Origin: Pseudomicrostroma phylloplanum
Lineage: Eukaryota > Basidiomycota > Exobasidiomycetes > Microstromatales
Reading direction: 5' to 3'
Assembly: GCA_039545275.1 (NCBI GenBank)
Contig: BCHS01000017.1
Location: 124,001-188,000 of the forward strand
DNA: 64,000 nt
Within the stretch, counting starts at the first letter, position 1. Every line of letters begins with the position of its first letter. Of this stretch, positions 11,625 through 23,635 are shown piece after piece. A program made the position numbers and the translations under genes. The notes under the pieces were generated by a model, which was not told where the DNA came from, ran no database searches, and saw only the letters and a program-made list of their open reading frames with translations.

Positions 11625-12766
11625 TCAGATGAAGCGCTTGACTACCTTTGGCGTCAGCCAGAGAGACAGCGGGATTCGAAGAGGCAGCATAGCCTAGAGG
11701 ATGCAAGGTCATGGAGGTGATAGACCGCGAGTCAGTGCTGAATTCTCTAGATCACACAACACTCGCCTCCCCTGGCGCGGTTGAAACTCACCTTGATCAA
11801 GATGTACGCAGCAACTCCATCAGCCACTTCCCTGAACCTAATCTCCTCTGCCCTATTCTTGACATATCCATGCCACCAACTCTTCTTCTCATTAGCATCT
11901 CCCTTGAACCCATCCAGCCCCTGCGCCTGGACATCGGCAGCCACCTTTTGCACCCTCTTCATCGTCTTCAGATCGAACCCGGGCGGGGAGAAATCCCCGT
12001 CGACGGACCCTTTGACATTTGTCACGAGGTTGCGAATCCCCTTTGCTACCTGCCAGGAGGAAGAGGCAAACTTTCGGATGGCCATCTCCATCCACTCCTC
12101 CACCGTGGGGTCGCTCCCACCGGGGTTGTGCAGCTCATGTCTTGCACGAGCCTCACGAAGACCATAGATTGCGCTAGCGGGAAGGAACGAAGGGATGCGC
12201 GTATTGAGGACTGCTCCGCCCCCGGGACCAGCGAGGAGGAGGGTGGAGAGAGAGGTGTAGTGGCAGAGGAGGTACATGGGCGTCATCAGACCCCAGGCGA
12301 TGGTGGGGTGGATGGCGACAAATGCCAGGGCGTACCGGGCTGGGTAATTCTTGAAGGACACGGGTAGACGGGCAGCACTTGCTGTTCCCGGAGCTGCTGG
12401 GCCGGCGGTAGTGGCCCCCGGTGGTGGTGGACCGGGAGGTGGAGGAGTGGGACCGGTAGGAGGGGCAGTGGAGAAGAGGCGTGGTGTAGAGATGGCGGAG
12501 ACAAGACTGGAACGATTGCGCATGTAGTGGTTGACCACCAGTAGAGGAGAGAGGGAAGACGAAGTTGTGCTAGCTGCCCCGCTTGCTGGAAGTGTCACAT
12601 GCCTAATCTCCTTCGCCTTGGCTAGGGGAGAGAAGCGGGGAAAGGGAGAGGGTGTGCTGCGAGTGGTGCTCATGCCGCGGTGCGGGACCGTCCAGGAGGC
12701 AGTGCCAGGAGACGCGACATACTTGTCCGTGAGAGTCGTAGGGAGAGAAAGAGGAGAGAAGGGCAT
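11625..12766 (-). CDS. Mitochondrial membrane protein, possibly DUF1279/FAM210-related
   Basis: Exon 1 is 12766-11792 and exon 2 is 11693-11625; the intron (GTGAGT...CTCTAG) joins in phase 0 for 347 residues. The N-terminal ~100 residues are rich in Ser, Thr, Arg and Pro with almost no acid, consistent with mitochondrial import, followed by a poly-proline/glycine patch. A hydrophobic segment RYALAFVAIHPTIAWGLMTP comes next, and the protein ends with VAAYILIK|AMLPLRIPLSLWLTP, a pattern I associate with DUF1279-type proteins. The second exon was found because the unspliced frame ends in an unlike tail (FNRARGGECCVI). ATG 12766 is used since the frame further upstream lacks an ATG. Function is not established; the family call is tentative. 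Confidence 0.6.
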
Positions 12767-13078
12767 CCTCGAAGTAGGAAGAGGGAAATGTCGATGGTGA
12801 CAAGGGAGAGACAAGGCGGGGAAGAGGTGTCAGGAGAGCGAAGTGAGCGAGTGGCCTCGGCCGAGAAGAAGCTCCTCTGCCCGCCTTGGCTGCCGCTTCC
12901 ACGCGGGGCAGCTCCACACGCCATCCAGGCCCAAGCCAGGCAGAAGCGAGGCTGCTGCACACAGATTTCGCCGCCCAAAAAAGTAAAGGGCGCCTTTCCG
13001 TTGGTCGAGGCTTCCTACGGAGACTGCCTGTCCTACCACTACCTAGTTTGTAGCATCATACCCCTCCCTATACACTCC
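12767..13078. promoter_or_regulatory. Bidirectional promoter region, mitochondrial protein gene / BCD1
   Basis: This 312-nt region lies between divergent starts. The BCD1 frame stays open across most of it (from 12680), but the encoded stretch is arginine-rich, overlaps the start of the opposite gene, and lacks family likeness, so I treat it as promoter and leader. Confidence 0.5.
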
Positions 13079-15685
13079 ATGGCGGGTGCACTGGGGCCTT
13101 GTGTAGCCTGCGGATCAGTCTCAAAGTACAAGTGCCCCACTTGCTACGATCCCACTTGCTCACTGGCCTGTTCGAAGGAGCATCGGCAGACTCACCTCAT
13201 ACCAGATGGCCCCGCCGCCGCCTCCTCATCGTCATCCTCATCCTCACCGGCACCAGTGGCCAGACCTAAGCAGACAGTAAGCACTGCTGCCACTTTGGGC
13301 GCTGTCGATCGCCTCAAGACAAACACCTACGTCCCGCTCAATTCCTACGACGAGAACCAATTCCTGCACGACTACCACTTCCTCAGCTCCATCGGCAGGA
13401 AAGTCTCCTCGGTCGGCTCCAGCCTCCTCTCTCAAGGTCTCCTACCTCAGCAAGTAGAAGCCAACCTCTCTGCAGTCCATTCTGGCAGCTCTTCGCAAGC
13501 TCGCCAGAATGTCGAGAAGCCAATCGGGCCAGTGTTCCGGCCTGACTTTCAGACGGTGAAACGCTTGAGACATCGCGAGGCTCTCAAGGAGGAGATGAAG
13601 AGGAGGAGGTGTAAGGTCATGTGGCTACCCGAGGGCATGGGCAAAGAGAAGGAGAACAGGACCAAGTGGGATGAGAGGGGCAAGAAGGTCAAATTCAGCC
13701 TTGAAGTTGCCTACTTCACAGCTCCCTCATCCTCGTCCTCTCTGTCTGCTCCAGTGGTAGAGGCGGAGACTGCAGAGGGACAGAAGAAAAGGAAGCTCTA
13801 CCATGATCTGCCTGGTATGCTCCCCCTGCAGGTCAAGTTGATGAGCGAATGGGAGCGCGAGAGCTGGAAATGGGCCAGCAAAGAATGGAAGGAGGAGCAC
13901 GAGGCAAAGCAGGTAGCTCTGCCAGACAGTGCGGAAGGGTCCCGTCCCAACCACAACGGCCATTCGGCAGGTGGACCTTCGTCAAAGAGGGGGCGGAAGA
14001 GGAAGAGAGGGAGAGGAGGCGCACAGAGTGAGGCCTTCTCTCACAACGTCGCTGCCAATGCCGAGCCTCAACTCAACGACAAGACCGAAGTGGCGCCTGT
14101 GGAGGAGGCTGCCGATCCTGAAGATGCGACCCCTCGTCAGCACCAGCCGAAGACATTCTACATCTCAGACTACGTCCTCTCTCTATACGGTCTCCTGCAC
14201 GCAATTCAATCAGCTGAAGAGGCTTCCGATGAGCGTGATGAGGCGCTGAAAGAGTTCCAGATACCCAAGCCATACACAGCCCTCCCGCCTTCGGTCCTCC
14301 TAGCCGTGCAGGTGCACGAAGTACGTCTGCGCAACGAGAGCTCAGCGAAGTACCTCGAGTGGTGGGCGCGAAAGGGCAAAGACATGCAAGAAGGCGAGGG
14401 CGACGAAGAGGATCCCGCAGCAGAGTGGGAAGAGGCGCCTCAAGGTCCACCGGTTGGACCGCGAGCCCTTCTGCCGTCGGTACGGGGGCAGACGCAAGAC
14501 GGAGGCTGGCCCAAGAGGGAGCGACCTGCGCAGCCTGCCCAGACAGGGCAGACGGTACCGACTGCTCCGCCTTCTGGGCCTAGAAGCCAACAAATTCTCC
14601 CAACGGGCCCTCGCAGCCAGCGAATCGCTCAGCATCACATGGAAGCAGCACAGGATGTTGCTCAAGAAACCCCGATCGCTCCTCCTGCTATCGTCGAGAG
14701 CACCAGCGCCGCACCAGCATCGACGCCTCTTCTATCTCACTCGCTCCTCTCCAGCTTATCAGCAAGACTCGGAGCTACGCGTCCTCCGGCCCCTCCAAAG
14801 GCCGAGATTGTCGCCCCAGAACCAGTCGCAGAGAGCGTGCCGGCCCTCGCTCCTACCGCATACACCGCGTCCGCAACATCTGCCCCACCTTCTGCTCCTA
14901 CTCAGAAGAGCAAACCCAAAACTCTCCTCTACCCGCTCCCAAAGCGCTTCCTCGGTCTAGAAGCCCTGCTGAGGTCCATACCTCGGGAACACGCCGTCGT
15001 GGAGTATGCGAGAGTGGAAGTGTGGAACAAGGCGGAGTTCAAGGCGGTTGAGAGGTCGGGGGCAGTTGGGGTTGTGAGACATGAGGGTCAGGAAGAGGAG
15101 GAACAAGAGGAAGAGGAGGAAGGCGGCGAGAAGAAGAGCCAAGAAGGCGGGGCGGAGGCGAAGAACAAGGAGGGCGCAACGCCCGTCGCAGCGGACGAGA
15201 TGATAGAGCCGAAGGCGAAGTCCTCTAGCTCGGTCCCTGCACCGACCTCGGCCTCAACTCCGGCGTCGAAACCGATGCTCTCCTTGGTGGGGTACGACTC
15301 CGACTCTGACTCTGAAGAGGAGCAGGAGGAGGTGGCCGTAGCACCAAAAGCAGCTCGGCTGGGCGCAGTCGCTCCTCCTCTCACTACGCAGTCGGATCTG
15401 GTGAAGACGCTAGCTCAGGCCGAGCTGCTTCTGAACACCAGCAGCGGCAGCAGCACGCCCTTCGACCAGGGGGCCCAGGAAAACGGGAACGAGGGGGAAG
15501 GCGAAGGCGAAGAGGAAGCGGCAGCTGGAGGGCTGGCGGGTATAGCTCGGATGCTGGGAATGGTCCCGCCAGCTTCCACTGCAGCTGTCGCTGCTGCAGA
15601 GGCTGAGAAGCACGCTCCGCCAACGAGGGCGCTCGGGGAGCGGACAGAGGCGGACGAGGAGGAGGTGGACTGGGAGATGGAGTAG
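13079..15685 (+). CDS. BCD1: Bcd1, HIT zinc-finger box C/D snoRNP assembly factor
   Basis: Bcd1 (ZNHIT6) is needed for stable box C/D snoRNAs in the nucleus. This intronless frame gives 868 residues. ATG 13079 places the zf-HIT finger at residues ~8-40, with the pairs CVAC, CPTC, then CSLAC and KEH as ligands. Next come the conserved NTYVPLNSYDENQFLHDYHF segment and the region CKVMWLPEGMGKEKENRTKW. A later block, LLYPLPKRFLGLEALLRSIP, fits the C-terminal domain. The yeast protein is about 366 residues; here large low-complexity insertions (basic, then alanine/proline, then glutamate-rich) roughly double the length. The tail EEEVDWEME is acidic. Its neighbour in function within the window is SNU13, also a box C/D component. 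Confidence 0.88.
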   Translation: MAGALGPCVACGSVSKYKCPTCYDPTCSLACSKEHRQTHLIPDGPAAASSSSSSSSPAPVARPKQTVSTAATLGAVDRLKTNTYVPLNSYDENQFLHDYHFLSSIGRKVSSVGSSLLSQGLLPQQVEANLSAVHSGSSSQARQNVEKPIGPVFRPDFQTVKRLRHREALKEEMKRRRCKVMWLPEGMGKEKENRTKWDERGKKVKFSLEVAYFTAPSSSSSLSAPVVEAETAEGQKKRKLYHDLPGMLPLQVKLMSEWERESWKWASKEWKEEHEAKQVALPDSAEGSRPNHNGHSAGGPSSKRGRKRKRGRGGAQSEAFSHNVAANAEPQLNDKTEVAPVEEAADPEDATPRQHQPKTFYISDYVLSLYGLLHAIQSAEEASDERDEALKEFQIPKPYTALPPSVLLAVQVHEVRLRNESSAKYLEWWARKGKDMQEGEGDEEDPAAEWEEAPQGPPVGPRALLPSVRGQTQDGGWPKRERPAQPAQTGQTVPTAPPSGPRSQQILPTGPRSQRIAQHHMEAAQDVAQETPIAPPAIVESTSAAPASTPLLSHSLLSSLSARLGATRPPAPPKAEIVAPEPVAESVPALAPTAYTASATSAPPSAPTQKSKPKTLLYPLPKRFLGLEALLRSIPREHAVVEYARVEVWNKAEFKAVERSGAVGVVRHEGQEEEEQEEEEEGGEKKSQEGGAEAKNKEGATPVAADEMIEPKAKSSSSVPAPTSASTPASKPMLSLVGYDSDSDSEEEQEEVAVAPKAARLGAVAPPLTTQSDLVKTLAQAELLLNTSSGSSTPFDQGAQENGNEGEGEGEEEAAAGGLAGIARMLGMVPPASTAAVAAAEAEKHAPPTRALGERTEADEEEVDWEME

Positions 15686-16037
15686 TGGTCCTTCAGCTGT
15701 TTCGCGTCATTCCTATATTTGCAACCCTCTTCTATCTTATCAATACTACTCAGCATCAACATTTCATCGTCAGCAAATGGCCTGCCCTCAGAGGATACCG
15801 AGTGTCGCGAATAGGCCCTGGTGCTCGTGTCGACTGGACTCCGCCGTTCCGAGAGCTCCACCCCCGCGCTTTTGAGAATCTTTGAGCCGAGGGTTGATGA
15901 CCACGATAAGTCCTGCAACCTGATCCGCTTTTTTGTGCCTACCGGTCATCTCGTAGACTATTGCAAGCACCTCATTGGACCTCTTTCAGCTTCGAGATAC
16001 CCAGAGACGGAAGCTGCAGAGAACTGCCGGCCTCATC
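15686..16037 (+). promoter_or_regulatory. BCD1 3' region and ICP55 upstream region
   Basis: This 352-nt spacer lies between two genes on the same strand. It should contain the BCD1 terminator and the ICP55 promoter. In-frame ATGs upstream of the chosen ICP55 start exist (15975) but would precede the transit-peptide-like sequence. Confidence 0.45.
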
Positions 16038-18176
16038 ATGGCGTCTCGAGCACAAGGAGTACCAGGCAGGCTCGTCTCATCGGCATGCGCCGCTTCCTCT
16101 TCCTCTTCCTGCACCTCGATCCTCTCTTCCTCACGGCGGATCCCACAACGCCAGTACTCCTCTTCGTCTGCACAACCACTCGACTCTCCTTCTTCCTCTC
16201 CTTCATCGTCCACCTCTTCACCTCTGCATCGAGTGCGTCTCCCCTCCTCCTCCTCACCGCAAAAGCAAATCGGGCAACCGCTCCCCTCCTCTCACCCGCA
16301 CCTCTTCCCAAGCTTCGACAAGCGCACGCCCTTTCCCTCTCTCTTCCCTCAGCCTCGCTCCTCTCATCTCGTTTCGAGAGACTACAATGAGAGTTTGAGA
16401 GATGGTGGGGCTGCGGAGGAGTTGAGTGTGGGGATCACTAGTGGGGAGTATGAGGAGAGGAGGAGAGCCTTGATGGAGGGATTGGAGGAGGGGGCGGTTG
16501 TGATTGTCATGGGCGGACGGATCAAGTATATGAGTGGCCAGATCTTGTGAGTGAAATCAGGGCAGTCCTGCTTTGTGAACACAGGTCAGGTGTCCCCTGA
16601 CATTGCAGTCACCCATTCGCAGCTACCGCTTCCGCCAAGCCTCGCCCTTCTTCTACCTCACCGGCTTCCTCGAAGCAGATGCGGCGGTAGTTCTAGAAAA
16701 GCAGTCCTCCTCACCACGAGGCTTCAAGATGACCATGTTCGTCCCGCCCCATGATGAGGGAAACGAAGTCTGGAACGGCCCACGCTGCGGGAGTGATGGG
16801 GCCACCCGCATCTTTGGCGCTGATGAGGGAATCGACATGGACAGTGAAGGGAGGAGTTTGCTCACGTACCTGAAGAAGGTCCTCCCACAAGCTTCGAAGA
16901 TCTACCACGATCCTGCCCTACCGCCGACAATACCTCGCAAGTCCTCTCGCAGCACGACTGGTAGCGCCTCGAGCTCGCTGCTCAACTACCTCGCTCCCGA
17001 GTCCTCCCCTTTCGATCTCTTCTCCCGGAGATCAGACTTCGATTCTGTGCTCAAGCTTTTGGCCGACCCGAAGAAGGCCGTAGCTCTCTCGCCCATACTT
17101 GATAAGCAGCGCTTGATCAAGTCGCCGAGTGAGCTACGGCTGATGAGGAGAGCGGGGCAAATTGCAGCGCTTGCTCACAACTCTACAATGGCCTTCTCCA
17201 ATACGGCCCTGGCCACGAGCGAGTGGTCCCTACAGGCTCATTTTGAGTACACGGCTTCGCTCTTGGGAGCCACACGAGCTGCTTATGTCCCAGTGGTAGC
17301 CACAGGGGACAGGGGCTGCACGATACATTACACGGAGAATGACCATACCCTTGCGAAGAGTCTGCCGGGGCAAGAGAGGCGGAACGAGGAGGGAGAGATG
17401 GTGGGACATCTCCTGACCATGGACGCCGGTATCGAGTATGCTGGCTATACCAGCGACATCACCCGAGCATGGCCCGTCGCTTCCTCCTCCTCTTCTTCGA
17501 GTCCCTCGGGGGACAAGAGGATCAACTTCACTACGCCTCAACTGCACCTCTACGAGGCTCTGCTCCGGGTGCTCAAGGGCTGCATCAAGCTCTGCACGGC
17601 TGATCTGGGCTACTCGCTCGGTGGCGTGCATAGGAGGTCTGTGGAGATGTTGAGGGTGGAGCTGAAGGATTTGGGGTGGGATGTGAGAGCTGGCGAGCTG
17701 GAGAGGGTCATCTATCCTCACTACCTGGGCGTGAGTTTGCAGGCAGAGTAGAGAAGTCCACAGAGGTGCGGCATGCTGACTCCTTTCCCCTGGCTTCCCT
17801 CACACAGCATAACCTCGGCCTGGACCTGCACGACACTCCCTCCGTCCCCCGCTCCACCCCTCTAAAGAAGGCGCAGACGATCACAATCGAGCCGGGCCTG
17901 TACATCCCCCCCGAGCACTCAAACCTACATCGTCTTTCCTCCTTCATCCCCAAGGAGTTCCGGGGCATCGGTCTCAGACTGGAGGACGATATTGTCGTCG
18001 GCGAAAGAGAGACGGAAGGTGCGGTTGTGCTGAGTGCAGAGGCGGTGAGGGAGGTGGAAGACGTGAGGGCGGTCTGTGAGGGGAGGATGGGAGGAGGAGT
18101 CGAGGTGGAACGACACCTCCTGGCGAGGGGTGGTGGGTTGGGGTTCGATGACCCGAGACAGCAGTCTGAGATATAA
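16038..18176 (+). CDS. ICP55: Mitochondrial Xaa-Pro aminopeptidase Icp55
   Basis: Icp55 removes one destabilising residue from matrix proteins after the processing peptidase has cut. Exons 16038-16546, 16623-17730 and 17808-18176 give 661 residues; introns are 76 and 77 nt with GTGAGT donors. The first join restores SGQIF|YRFRQASPFFYLTG and the second HYLG|HNLGLDLHD, both family-typical. The pita-bread metal ligands are visible: Asp in TMDAG, Asp in YTSDITRAW, His in GLDLHD, Glu in TIEPGLY, and Glu in LRLEDD. The N-terminal ~120 residues are Ser/Arg-rich with no acid, a good transit peptide. Yeast Icp55 is 511 residues; the excess lies in this leader and in the acidic tail. XPNPEP3 is the animal counterpart. 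Confidence 0.93.
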
Positions 18177-18653
18177 AGGGGAAGATGGTATATCCATCGA
18201 TGCTTGTACTTCATAGATTGCTCTCCTGTGCGAGAAGGTTGTGGCAGTATAGACTTAATCCCCCGAGCCTGGCCCATGCGTCCTTTCAGGCACAAGGACT
18301 TGGTTTTCCTCCGCGGGAAGTCAAGGACGACGAGGAGGACCCTTGTGCCGATGTGCCGGATTCCGCCCACCGCCAAGAGGAAGTCAAGCTGCTTCCGACG
18401 TTACCACCATACCTCCAGGCCGGGACGGTACCACCTCTCTTCACCTTCACCTGTCTTCCCACTCCATCCAGTTGCGTGTACAGAAGACAAGCATCGAGCA
18501 TCGTCCCCCTTTCTACTCACCTTGGTCTCCGTCGCGGCCTTTCCTTCTCTCCATCTTGCACTCTTCCTCATTCTCTTACCTCATCCTCTCTTACTCCATC
18601 CTGCCCGTTCTCCATTCCCATCCCTCTGAACATCCCATACGTATTCATTCACA
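18177..18653 (+). promoter_or_regulatory. ICP55 3' region and promoter of the DUF1308-LCCL gene
   Basis: This 477-nt spacer lies between two plus-strand genes. A long pyrimidine-rich stretch (about 18400-18645) sits just before the next ATG, as often found upstream of fungal starts. I see no coding signal. Confidence 0.5.
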
Positions 18654-21600
18654 ATGTCATACTCGTCTTCCACTCCAACAGCAACGCCAATCTGGGCAGT
18701 CCACCTAGCCCTACAAGCCATCCTCATCTCCGTGCAGCAATTCTCCGATGCCCACCTACGCTGGGCAGCCCTCTCCTCCAATACCCTCCACGGCATCCCC
18801 TCCTTCGGCCTCGGACTGGACGATGGCCACCATGCTAGTGGTTCAGCCATCCAGCCTACGAGAGAGCAGGTGGAGGCACTGCGGATCCCCGTGCAGGGAG
18901 AGGCGTGGGATGAGTATAAGGAGGCGCTGGGAAGGAATGCTGAGGCTGTCAAGGGTCTGAGATCTTTCAAGACGACAGTGGCGAGGGAGAAGGAGCATCT
19001 GGACAAGGTGAGTAGCATGCCAGGTGTCCTTGAGTAGATGCGAGTCTTTCGTTGACATTGCTTCCCCTCTCTGTCGTGTTCTTCGGCAATCGCAGCTCGT
19101 TGCTTCCTCTTCTGCTTCAGATCCCTGCCCTACCTCCTCCAATGGACCTTTCCTCTGCCAGCTATGGCAGCAAGTCCTCCGCGTAGCCCTTACCCACGGG
19201 CCCGTAATGGAAGTCAATGCCTCTCTGCCCATCCCAGCAGAGGGTCAGCTCCCCTCTGCCGCCTCGAATTCCGCACGCCAACGTCGCCTCAAGGTCAAGG
19301 GTGGCGGGAAGAGCAGGCTTGCCAAGGTCGACGTGATTGCTGATGGAGGGAGGAACTGGACGAGGATGTTCACTATCAAGAAGAGCAGTCTATTGGCCGA
19401 ATTCAGGGAGGCCGAGAGCTACATGGGAGCTGCTGGGAGTTCCTCAGATGAGGACGACGTGGGCGACGGCGAAGGGGAGCTCTCTGGATCTGGCATCAGC
19501 GAGGGCAGGGCAAAGCGACTGGGCGAGTCGCAGAGTCTTTTCGCCCAGCTGGACCAAGCGACTGCGAACTGCTCCGTCGTTCGCAATCTCGAAGAGCTTT
19601 TGGCTTGTAGAGCAGCCTCGAAGCATCACGATGCCATCACGCTGGACCTCATCTTCAGTCGCATCGAGCTACCTGCTCCAAAGGCAGACCACTCTTCAAA
19701 TCTGACCTTGGACTATCTAACTTCTTCGTCAGAGGAGGAGAGATATCTGAGTCGGCTGCAGTCTATCGCCAATCTGGTGGCGCGCCTGCCAAAGGCGACT
19801 GTCAAGACACACGAGGGCATCCTTGCTGCGCCTCCTGGCAAGCTTCTGCCTTCTCTCCTAGCCTCGGGTCTGCATTCGCATCCGATCCCTGCCGACCTCG
19901 CAGACTTCGACACATCCTTGCTCTCTTTGCCTGCTGTTCCTACGCCTCCAGCCGAGGAGAAGCTGTCCACCCTGCCCTGTACACGAGACGTGAACCTCGA
20001 CGTCTCGGCACTCGTCGCCTTGGTCAGCGACATCTCTCACATGGCCCTGCCGGAAGATGAAGTTGACCTCGAGTCGCTCTTCCACACCATGGGTATCAAG
20101 TCCATCGAGGCTCAGCGCGGCGAAGAAGACGAGAGCGAGGCAGCAAGCGACAGTCGCAAGGATGCCAAGGCGAGGTTCCTCCACGGTCGAGCTCTGGCTA
20201 TGCAGCTCGCCCTCGAGAAGAAAGGCCTGTCGTTCCTGAGCTACGTCTTCCAGCTATCGAAGTCTAGCGGTGGACGGCCCCTGCGCTTCTTCACTACCTC
20301 TGAGGCCAAGGAGAAGTTCTGCGAGATCATGAGGCTAGTGGCTGGCCCTGACGAGAAGAGGAGGGCCAACGCCTTGCTCGGTGGCGATGGAAGGGGAGGC
20401 GCCGACTTGTCAAAAGCGTTCTGGCAAGGTTCAAGGTGGAAAGTCGTACAGGACTCGAAGTCAGCCTTTGCGCTTCCTATCAACGTCATTTCCGTTGAAG
20501 GCTCCCCGGCATTGGCATCTCGCGATCTGCCACCCTTCGCCGCTCGTTGTCGACAAGTGATCCTGGACGGTCTATCAGATCTCTCCGACAAGACGCATTT
20601 TACCTCCACCTCTGCAAATCCTCGACAGACGGCGCACACCTTGAATACGCTGCTGCTGGGCATCGATCGAGGTATGACGACCTTGACCACCAATATGCTC
20701 AGCGTCAGATGGCTGGTCAAGGAGGTGGCGAGAAGGATGGGTGACAGTCACATCCGAGGCGAGAAAGTGTCCAACGGGCAATACGAGAGCGCTCTCATCG
20801 TAGTCACCAATCCCAGGAGTCTGGCAGAGAAGATGAAGGTCGAACCGGGCCAATCAATGGAACATCCACTGTCTGAAAAGGGCTCACAGGAGCAAGACCA
20901 AATTGTCGTTGCTCCAGCGGTCTTTTCATCCACCGATACTTCCTCTCATGCAATGCCATCCAGAAATCGCTCCTATCCTTCCTCTGACTCAAGCAAAGGC
21001 GTCGATAGCAAACAGTGGTCATCGGGAGAAGGAGAGCACATTCACGATACGCTGCCTCATTTGCCCACTGTGTTCTCGCCTCGGTACAACATCGAGGAAA
21101 CGAATGATGAAGCTGGTGGAAGCTATGGTCAAGGCCGTGATCGAGGCACTGCTGTCGCGCCTCGCTCTCGCTTTCGCAGGCTCATAGGATGGGCGGCAGG
21201 TCCCAGTCCTCCTGTCCAATTGCGCATCCGCCACTACCCCTGGTGGCCCTTTCAGAGAGTCGAAGAGGGATGGCTCAAATTGACTCGATCCGTAGCGTGG
21301 CGCGACCCCGACGAGGACAAAGAGGCAGTGCGAAGAGAGCTAGAGGACCGTGATCGGCCCTTGACATGGCCGAGGAGGCCTGCTTGGCTGCAACGGGGTC
21401 ACAGTCAGACTATGGACTTGAAAGACTTGTCGCCTCCTCCATCTCAACGGCATGGAGAGCAGTGCATTGAACATCCCCGCAGAGGCCCTTCGGCACTGCA
21501 TCCTGCTGCTGCGTGGAAGAGGCACTTTGTCAAGGAGTGGCGCACCAACAAGATCCACTGGCTGCTCCTCTTCCTCACCTGCGTCGCCTGGCTAGCCGGC

Positions 21601-23364
21601 TTCATCGCTCTCGCCAACGACCTCTGGTTCAACGCCTCGGTCCGTACCGCCGGATCTGAAGAGTCGACTGCGCCCTCCTTCTACTCCTGCACATCCACGT
21701 ACTGGCTGCAGAACACGCAGTGCGGTCTCAACGGACAAGATTGTGAGCCCTTCTACCAAAACACTTCCATCGCTTTCAGGTGCCCTGCTTCGTGCGCTGG
21801 TACGGTGCTGGGTGCTGGGCGTGCCGTGGGGAGTGAAGTCCCGCAATGGGTACCACTCATTGTGGGCGGAGGCGATGATCGGGGCATGTATCGAGGAGAC
21901 AGCTGGGTGTGCGCCGCAGCCATACACGCAGGCCTCTTCACAAGCGATACTGGCGGCTGTGGTCAAATGTGGCTCGCGGGAAGCTATGCAGACTACATCG
22001 GCTCGACCGCCAATGGTCTCACCAGTGAAGGCTTCAACTCGTCGTTCCCCATTTCGTACTTCTTCGAGGAACAGACGACCTCGAGTCACTGCACAGACAC
22101 GCGCGAACGGATCTACATCCTCGACGCTGTCCTCTCAGCCTTTACAGGACTTGTACTTCAGCCCGCCGCGCTAGTCTGGTTCTACATTATCATCTGCGTC
22201 GGGTTCTGGCACCTCAACTTCGCAAGCGAGCCACGCGCCTTTCCTCCCACAGTAGGCGATCCAGCAGGGGACTTTCTCCCGCTGCTCTTCGCATGCTATG
22301 TAGTCTACCGACTCACCTTCCGATTCCTGTTCCCGGCCTTTGCGAGGTTCCCTGTGGAGAGGACGATTGGCACGCTGGCACTGTTCTGGATTGGGGTCAT
22401 GCTTGATGTGGTCTTTGCGAATGTGCCGCTGCAGCGATTGGTCCTGTCGGATATCACGTCACAGCCTGGCGCACTGACGTCGGTGAGTACGCAGCGTTAT
22501 GGCGATAAGAGGAAGATATCTTCCTGACCTGACCTGGATTGCCTCGCCCTTTCCTGCTCAAAGCTGATCGTCATTATCATCGTTGTCGTCGTCGTCGCCA
22601 TCAACCAAGTGCGGGTGGTCCGCAAGACAGGCTATCTGCCCAAGTACCTCACGCTGGCCATCGTGGGCGGGATTATCATCGGCCTCCTAGCCGCAGGTAA
22701 GTCCACCATCGCACCTCACGGGCCACGATTCCCTTCCACTAATGCCTTTCCCACCGTTGTTTCCACCTCTCTAGTTCCCACGACCGGCCTCCGGCTTCAC
22801 CACTACATCATCGCCCTAGTCCTCCTCCCCTTTCTCGCCTTCGAGACTCGCATCTCCCTCCTAGCCGCCTGGTTCCTCCTCGGAATGCTCATCAACGGTA
22901 TCGGTCGCTGGGGCTGGGACGGTCTCATCCAGGACATCTCCACCATCACTGGCGACTCCACGACCGGGTCCGCCCTGCCCTCTTTCCTCCCAGCCACCAA
23001 CTGGACAGGTGTACAGAACGGGTCAGGACTGGTGCACTGGACATCCCTTGCTGATGCGGCGGCAGACGGGGACGACGTGAGTGGATACACGGGTTTCTCA
23101 CTCATAATCGACGATGTGCTGCGTCTCTCTGGCTCGGGAGAGAGCTACTTCGACCTCGCGACCCTCTGGGACGACTATGATGTGCAGAGCCCCCTGAACA
23201 ACTTTACCTACTACCCGGCCGCGGATGTGAGGGAGACTATTGCCAGCCAGCCGCACTACTTGCGTTTGGCATACACTAGCGAGGGGGACGCGGCCGACTT
23301 CACGAGGGCGGCCGTTGCCTACTTCAATGGGACTTGGATCGACGCTCCCTCTGGCGCCACTTAG
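18654..23364 (+). CDS. DUF1308 (C7orf25-like) region fused to LCCL-domain multi-pass membrane protein
   Basis: Exons 18654-19007, 19096-22482, 22564-22696 and 22775-23364 form one 1487-residue frame. Residues ~190-700 match the UPF0415/C7orf25 (DUF1308) family: VDVIADGGRNWTRMF, LDVSALVALVSDISH, RPLRFFTTSEAKEKF, then a final LIVVTNPRSLAEKM. About 100 serine-rich residues follow. The rest is a fungal LCCL protein: PSPPVQLRIRHYPWW, a membrane segment (~938-958), the LCCL domain (~975-1110) with its cysteines and SWVCAAAIHAG, then several membrane helices. The two parts are normally separate proteins. The frame runs across the junction with no stop or obvious intron, so fusion is the direct reading. 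Two genes, the second starting at an ATG near 20857 or 20951, remain possible. Confidence 0.72.
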
Positions 23365-23635
23365 ACGGGCCGGACGAAGGGCCGTTGGTCCCTTCAGGAC
23401 TTCCTCATTCGCTTTCTTGCAATCGTTGCTCGCACACTCGCATACTCGCATACCGTTCTTTTGTTTCCTGTACAATACTATGGATCTGTACTGTTCACAC
23501 GTGTCTATAAGTTGTTTGAAATTGCATATGACTTCTTACTGTACCCTGCTCCGACTCCGCGAAGTGCTCCTTCTTTGAGTGTTTCCTTCTATTCACCTCT
23601 GACCCCTTGAGCAATGCTGTAGTCTACGCTTTTCT

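Noticed and set aside
12680..13078. 133-codon N-terminal extension of BCD1
   Set aside because: It overlaps the start of the opposite gene, and the zf-HIT finger normally begins the protein; ATG 13079 fits.
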